Under the pieces are notes generated by a model that saw only the letters and a program-made list of their open reading frames with translations, did no database searches and was not told the DNA's origin. The position numbers and the translations under genes were made by a program. A DNA stretch of 9,224 nt, from positions 1 to 9,224 of the forward strand of contig BEHZ01000064.1 in assembly GCA_002923335.1 (NCBI GenBank), written 5' to 3'. Numbering within the stretch: position 1 is the first letter of the stretch; the number at the start of each line of letters is the position of its first letter. Shown here piece after piece: positions 6,038 through 9,224 of the stretch. This stretch comes from a bacterium HR23. Its GTDB lineage: Bacteria > Chloroflexota > Dehalococcoidia > Lucifugimonadales > HRBIN23.

Positions 6038-7252
6038 ATGCCGGATATGGCCCTCAGCGACTTGAAGGTGTTGGACTTCACCCAGGCCATCGCCGGCCCT
6101 TATTGCACCAAACTCCTGGCCGACTTCGGTGCGGATGTTATCAAAGTGGAGCGGCCAGACGGAGGCGACCCCTCTCGCCGGTGGGGTCCCTTCCCCAACG
6201 ATGACCCCCATCCTGAGAAAAGCGGTCTCTTCCTGCTCCTGAACACCAATAAGCGTTCCATCACCCTGAACTTGAAAACCGAAGCGGGCAAGAAGATCGC
6301 CCGCCAACTGGTGGAATGGGCGGATATCGTGGTGGAGAGTTTCCGCCCCGGCACCATGGCCAAGTTCGGCCTGGACTACCCTACCCTCCACGCCCTCAAA
6401 CCCACCCTGGTCTACACCTCCATCTCCAACTTCGGTCAGACCGGCCCCTACCGGGACTACCTGGCTTCGGAGATCATCATTTACGGCATGGGTGGGGAAC
6501 TGTATAGCACCGGCCTGGACTTTCGGGAGCCGGTGAAGATGTATGGAACCGTTTGCCAGTTCCTGGCAGGCAACATCGCTGCGGTCGCCACTATGGGGGC
6601 GGTGTTTGTCGCCCGCCTCCAGTCCATTGGTCAGCAGGTAGACATTTCCCTGATGGAGACCCAACTGGGTAACCAGGATCGGCGCATGCCGGCTCTGGTG
6701 GCCTACCAATACACAGGGGAGGTAAGCGGGCGCATCCCCCTGGGGCAGGCGGGTTACCCCATCGGCATTTACCCGTGCAAGGACGGCTACTTTGAGATTA
6801 TGAGCGGACTAGGACGCTTCCGCCAGGCTGCCGAGATGCTGGGCAACCCCGATTGGCTCCAGGACCCCAAATGGTATACCCCCACCGCCCAACAAGACCC
6901 CGCCCTGAAAGAGGAGTTTGAGGCCCACTTCTTCCCCTGGCTGATGGAGCACACCATGGCCGAGTTGTGGGAGATCGCCCAGCGCCACCGGGTCCTCTCG
7001 GCCCCCGTGAACACCGTAGCCGATGTGGTGAACGACCCCGTCTTCAACGAGCGGGGCGCTTTCATCGAGGTGGAGCATCCCGTCGCCGGCAAGGTGAAGA
7101 TGCCCTCGCGTCCCTTCCTGATGAGCGAGACCCCCTGGCAGCTGCGCCGTCCCGCCCCCTTGCTGGGTCAGCATAACGAGGAGGTCCTCTGCGGACTGTT
7201 GGGCTATAGCAAGGAGGACCTGGTGAAACTGCGGGAGCAGAATGTCATCTAA
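6038..7252 (+). CDS. Family III CoA-transferase (CaiB/BaiF), Gln at the catalytic Asp position
   Basis: This 404-residue protein is a family III CoA-transferase, whose members move CoA between carboxylic acids through an aspartyl-CoA intermediate. Family hallmarks are VLDFTQAIAGPYCTKLLADF (11-30) leading into GADVIKVERPDGGDPSR, NTNKRSITLNLKT (69-81), ADIVVESFRPGTMAKFGLDY (95-114), SNFGQTGPYRDY (130-141), GQQVDISLMET (198-208) and APLLGQHNEEV (373-383). Counting back from VDIS without gaps, the position of Asp169 in E. coli CaiB is Gln174 (CAG at 6557-6559), inside VCQFLAGN; the conserved Gly four residues later is kept (Gly178). It may therefore be a non-catalytic or altered subunit. ATG 6038 has GGGAGGTGA at 6026-6034. 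It is 29 bp ahead of a second family III member that keeps the Asp, which suggests a heteromer. Substrate unknown; the family call is secure, the specific role is inference. Confidence 0.93.
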   Translation: MPDMALSDLKVLDFTQAIAGPYCTKLLADFGADVIKVERPDGGDPSRRWGPFPNDDPHPEKSGLFLLLNTNKRSITLNLKTEAGKKIARQLVEWADIVVESFRPGTMAKFGLDYPTLHALKPTLVYTSISNFGQTGPYRDYLASEIIIYGMGGELYSTGLDFREPVKMYGTVCQFLAGNIAAVATMGAVFVARLQSIGQQVDISLMETQLGNQDRRMPALVAYQYTGEVSGRIPLGQAGYPIGIYPCKDGYFEIMSGLGRFRQAAEMLGNPDWLQDPKWYTPTAQQDPALKEEFEAHFFPWLMEHTMAELWEIAQRHRVLSAPVNTVADVVNDPVFNERGAFIEVEHPVAGKVKMPSRPFLMSETPWQLRRPAPLLGQHNEEVLCGLLGYSKEDLVKLREQNVI

Positions 7253-7268
7253 CCTCGGAAGCCAGAGC

Positions 7269-7276
7269 AAGGAGGT
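7269..7276 (+). promoter_or_regulatory. Strong ribosome binding site of the second CoA-transferase
   Basis: AAGGAGGT is fully complementary to the usual 16S rRNA 3' end, with 6 nt between GGAGG and the ATG at 7282. It fixes the start and implies efficient independent initiation within a shared transcript. Confidence 0.8.
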
Positions 7277-7281
7277 GCCCT

Positions 7282-8586
7282 ATGCCCCGTCTCCCCCTGG
7301 AAGGCATCCGCATCGTGGACATCACCGTGGTGTGGGCCGGGCCTTACGCCTGTTTCCTCCTGGCTCACCTGGGCGCCGAAGTGATACGCGTGGAATCCAT
7401 CAAGTTCTTCCAGCCCCTCACCCGTGGGGCCATCCCCCGCCCGCCCAAGGCGGTTGTCCAGCGGGGCCAGCCCCCCTGGATCTGGGGGATGCCCAACCGG
7501 GACCCGGGCCAGCGCCCCTGGAACCGCTTCCCCATGTTCAACGCCCACGCCTCCAACAAGAAGAGCATGACCGTTGACCTGCGGGTGCCCAAAGGGAAGG
7601 AAATCCTCGCCCGCCTGGTCAAAATCTCCGATGTGGTGATAGAGAACAACGTGACCGAGACCATGGACAAACTGGGGATCACCTATGACTGGCTCCGCTC
7701 CATCAAGCCCGACATCATCTTCGTGCGCATGCCGGCCCTGGGGAGCACCGGCAAATACGCCAACTACCGCCTCCTGGGCTCTATGAACGAAGGGGTCGCA
7801 GGGCATAATACCCTGCGGGGCTACCCCGATATGGACCCCACCGCCGTTACCCCTATTTACGCCGCCGACGCAGCGTCCGGTGCTGGCGCTGCTTTCGCCG
7901 TCCTCGCAGCCTTGCACTACCGCCGGCGCACCGGCAAGGGCCAACTCATAGAACTCCCCCAGATAGAGAACTTCATGCCTTACCTGGGCCAGGCCATTCT
8001 GGACTACACCATGAACGGGCGTATCCAGCGCACCATAGGCAACCGCCACCCCTGGGCCATTCAGGGCGTCTACCGGTGCAAAGGGGAAGACCGCTGGTGC
8101 GCCATCACCATCTTCAACGATGAGCAGTTCCAGAAGTTCTGCCAGGCCACCGGCCACCCTGAATGGGCCACGGACCCCCGCTTTGCCGATGCCATCAGCC
8201 GATACAAAAACCACGACGAGTTGGACAAACTCATCGAGTCCTGGACTATCCTGCACACCCCCTACGAGGTGTTCCACCTGCTCCAGCGGGCGGGGGTGCC
8301 GGCCGGCCCCGTTATGGACCAGCGGGACGCCTACAACGACCCGCATCTCCAGGCACGGGGCTTCTTCCAGAAGGCCTACCAGGAGGACTGTGGGGAACAC
8401 TTCTACCCCGGCGCCCCCTTTACTATGTCCGAAACACCCCCCTCCATCCGTCGGGGCCCCGTGCGCCTGGGCGAAGACAACGAGTATGTCTACAAGACCC
8501 TCCTCAAGGTCAGCGACGAGGAATACCAGCAACTTATAGAGGAGGGGCACATCGGCATGGACCTGGCCCCCGATGTGGTGGCGTAA
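7282..8586 (+). CDS. Family III CoA-transferase (CaiB/BaiF), catalytic Asp present
   Basis: This 434-residue protein is a second, clearly divergent family III CoA-transferase. Hallmarks are LEGIRIVDITVVWAGPYACF (6-25), LGAEVIRVES (30-39), HASNKKSMTVDLRVPKGKEI (89-108), SDVVIENNVTETMDKLGI (116-133), RTGKGQLIELPQIEN (216-230) and VRLGEDNEYV (394-403). Asp196 (GAC at 7867-7869), in YAADAASG, aligns without gaps to Asp169 of CaiB and should form the aspartyl-CoA intermediate. Unlike its neighbour it has an insert of about 20 residues within positions 46-86, rich in Pro, Trp and Arg and ending RPWNRFPMFN, a signature I recall from one subgroup of this family in environmental Chloroflexota; that recollection is not tested. 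The gene starts 29 bp after the first CoA-transferase with an ideal ribosome binding site and is almost certainly co-transcribed. Substrate unknown. It ends 3 bp from the convergent glycosylase gene. Confidence 0.94.
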   Translation: MPRLPLEGIRIVDITVVWAGPYACFLLAHLGAEVIRVESIKFFQPLTRGAIPRPPKAVVQRGQPPWIWGMPNRDPGQRPWNRFPMFNAHASNKKSMTVDLRVPKGKEILARLVKISDVVIENNVTETMDKLGITYDWLRSIKPDIIFVRMPALGSTGKYANYRLLGSMNEGVAGHNTLRGYPDMDPTAVTPIYAADAASGAGAAFAVLAALHYRRRTGKGQLIELPQIENFMPYLGQAILDYTMNGRIQRTIGNRHPWAIQGVYRCKGEDRWCAITIFNDEQFQKFCQATGHPEWATDPRFADAISRYKNHDELDKLIESWTILHTPYEVFHLLQRAGVPAGPVMDQRDAYNDPHLQARGFFQKAYQEDCGEHFYPGAPFTMSETPPSIRRGPVRLGEDNEYVYKTLLKVSDEEYQQLIEEGHIGMDLAPDVVA

Positions 8587-8589
8587 CGC

Positions 8590-9224
8590 TTAGGGGCTAC
8601 CCGCCGGGGCGCCAGACGCCCCCCCTATGGGGCACAGGTCCCGGAGGGGGCAGGCTCCGCAGAGGGGCTGCCGCTTCCGGCACACCTCCTTCCCCAGGCG
8701 CACCAGGAGGGCGTGGTATTCGTTGAAGGTGCGCACATCGGGAGGGAGGTGCTCTAGAAAGAGCCTCTGCACCTCCCGATAGCGGGCCTTGCTCCCCACT
8801 ATCCCCAGACGGTGGAAGATGCGGATGGTGTAGGCATCCACCACAAACACCGGCTTCCCCGCAGCGTAAAGCAGGATATCGTCGGCCGTCTCTTCGCCGA
8901 TGCCGTAAATGCCCAAAAGTTCCTCCCGAAGGGTGTGGGTCTCCTGGGCGAAGAGGGCATTGAGGTCGTCGTTGTAGCGGGCCAGGTGCTCCACAAAGGC
9001 CTTCACCTTGCGAGCCTTCACCGTGAAGTAGCCGGAGGGGCGCAAAAGGTGGGCCAGCTGCTCCAGGGGCATAGCCCGCAAAGCGGACGGCGAAAAGGCT
9101 CCGGCCCGCTTCAGGTTCGCCAGGGCACGCTCCACATTGCGCCACGAGGCGCTCTGGGTGAGAATGGCGCCAATGCACACCTCAAATGGCCCGTCCCCCG
9201 GCCACCACTTCTGGGGGCCATAGG
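8590..9224 (-). CDS. HhH-GPD DNA glycosylase, endonuclease III-like with iron-sulfur cluster (5' end cut by window edge)
   Basis: This is a base-excision repair glycosylase of the HhH-GPD superfamily. The visible 210 residues begin YGPQKWWPGDGPFEVCIGAI and probably lack only some 5-20 residues at the N-terminus, so the GTG at 9180 is not the start. Counting from that Tyr: LTQSASWRNVERAL (21-34), the hairpin ELLGIYGIGEETADDILLYA (101-120), VVDAYTIRIFHRLG (127-140) with the catalytic Asp129, and Cys181, Cys188, Cys191 and Cys197 in C-x6-C-x2-C-x5-C spacing, the [4Fe-4S] site of Nth and MutY. Where E. coli Nth has the lyase Lys120 (GVGRKTA), this protein has Glu111 (GIGEETA), so it should be a monofunctional glycosylase, nearer to MagIII-like alkylbase glycosylases than to true endonuclease III. 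The exact substrate is unproven. It is convergent with the upstream CoA-transferase gene. Confidence 0.9.
   Translation of the reverse strand, partial: YGPQKWWPGDGPFEVCIGAILTQSASWRNVERALANLKRAGAFSPSALRAMPLEQLAHLLRPSGYFTVKARKVKAFVEHLARYNDDLNALFAQETHTLREELLGIYGIGEETADDILLYAAGKPVFVVDAYTIRIFHRLGIVGSKARYREVQRLFLEHLPPDVRTFNEYHALLVRLGKEVCRKRQPLCGACPLRDLCPIGGASGAPAGSP

Noticed and set aside
6641..6664. Glu207 in VDISLMET as the catalytic residue replacing Asp in the first CoA-transferase
   Set aside because: The catalytic Asp of CaiB and FRC lies about 30 residues earlier than this motif; both proteins here have Glu at this place, so it does not explain the difference between them.
7249..8550. A 433-codon open frame antisense to the second CoA-transferase
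   Set aside because: It mirrors a GC-rich gene with few stops in the opposite frame, has low-complexity Gly/Val/Ala content and no known motif, while the plus strand encodes a clear enzyme family.

Overview
The window is GC-rich bacterial chromosome with tightly packed genes, Shine-Dalgarno sites of the GGAGG type and sigma-70-like promoters. There is no phage, insertion sequence, CRISPR array or toxin module. The mix of genes fits Chloroflexota, perhaps a Dehalococcoidia or SAR202-like lineage: a DAK2/DegV fatty acid kinase pair next to recG, a zinc-binding bL28, an F420-type luciferase-like oxidoreductase and tandem family III CoA-transferases. That assignment is inferred from gene content and is not proven.

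Region 1 (1-4045, minus strand) is a probable operon read right to left: fakA (DAK2 kinase), a DegV/FakB fatty-acid-binding partner 5 bp downstream, then recG, whose 3' part leaves the window at base 1. FakA and FakB together would phosphorylate free fatty acids. recG in the same transcript recalls the Firmicutes rpmB-yloU-yloV-...-recG neighbourhood, but rpmB is divergent here and no Asp23/YloU gene lies between.

Region 2 (4046-4607, plus strand) holds rpmB (bL28) and two tRNA genes, tRNA-Pro(GGG) and tRNA-Ala(GGC), each with its own good promoter (TTG-type -35, 17-bp spacer, TATAGT -10). A 318-bp gap follows (4608-4925), with a hairpin and a consensus TTGACA promoter in front of the next gene.

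Region 3 (4926-8586, plus strand) encodes an F420-dependent-type luciferase-like oxidoreductase and two family III (CaiB/BaiF) CoA-transferases 29 bp apart. Aligned without gaps to the CaiB catalytic segment, the second protein keeps the catalytic Asp (D196) and the first has Gln (Q174). The pair therefore looks like a heteromeric CoA-transferase with one catalytic and one degenerate subunit. The natural substrate cannot be read from the sequence. This is the most interesting point in the window.

Region 4 (8590-9224, minus strand) is an HhH-GPD DNA glycosylase with an iron-sulfur cluster motif, cut at its 5' end by the window edge and convergent with the second CoA-transferase at a 3-bp gap.
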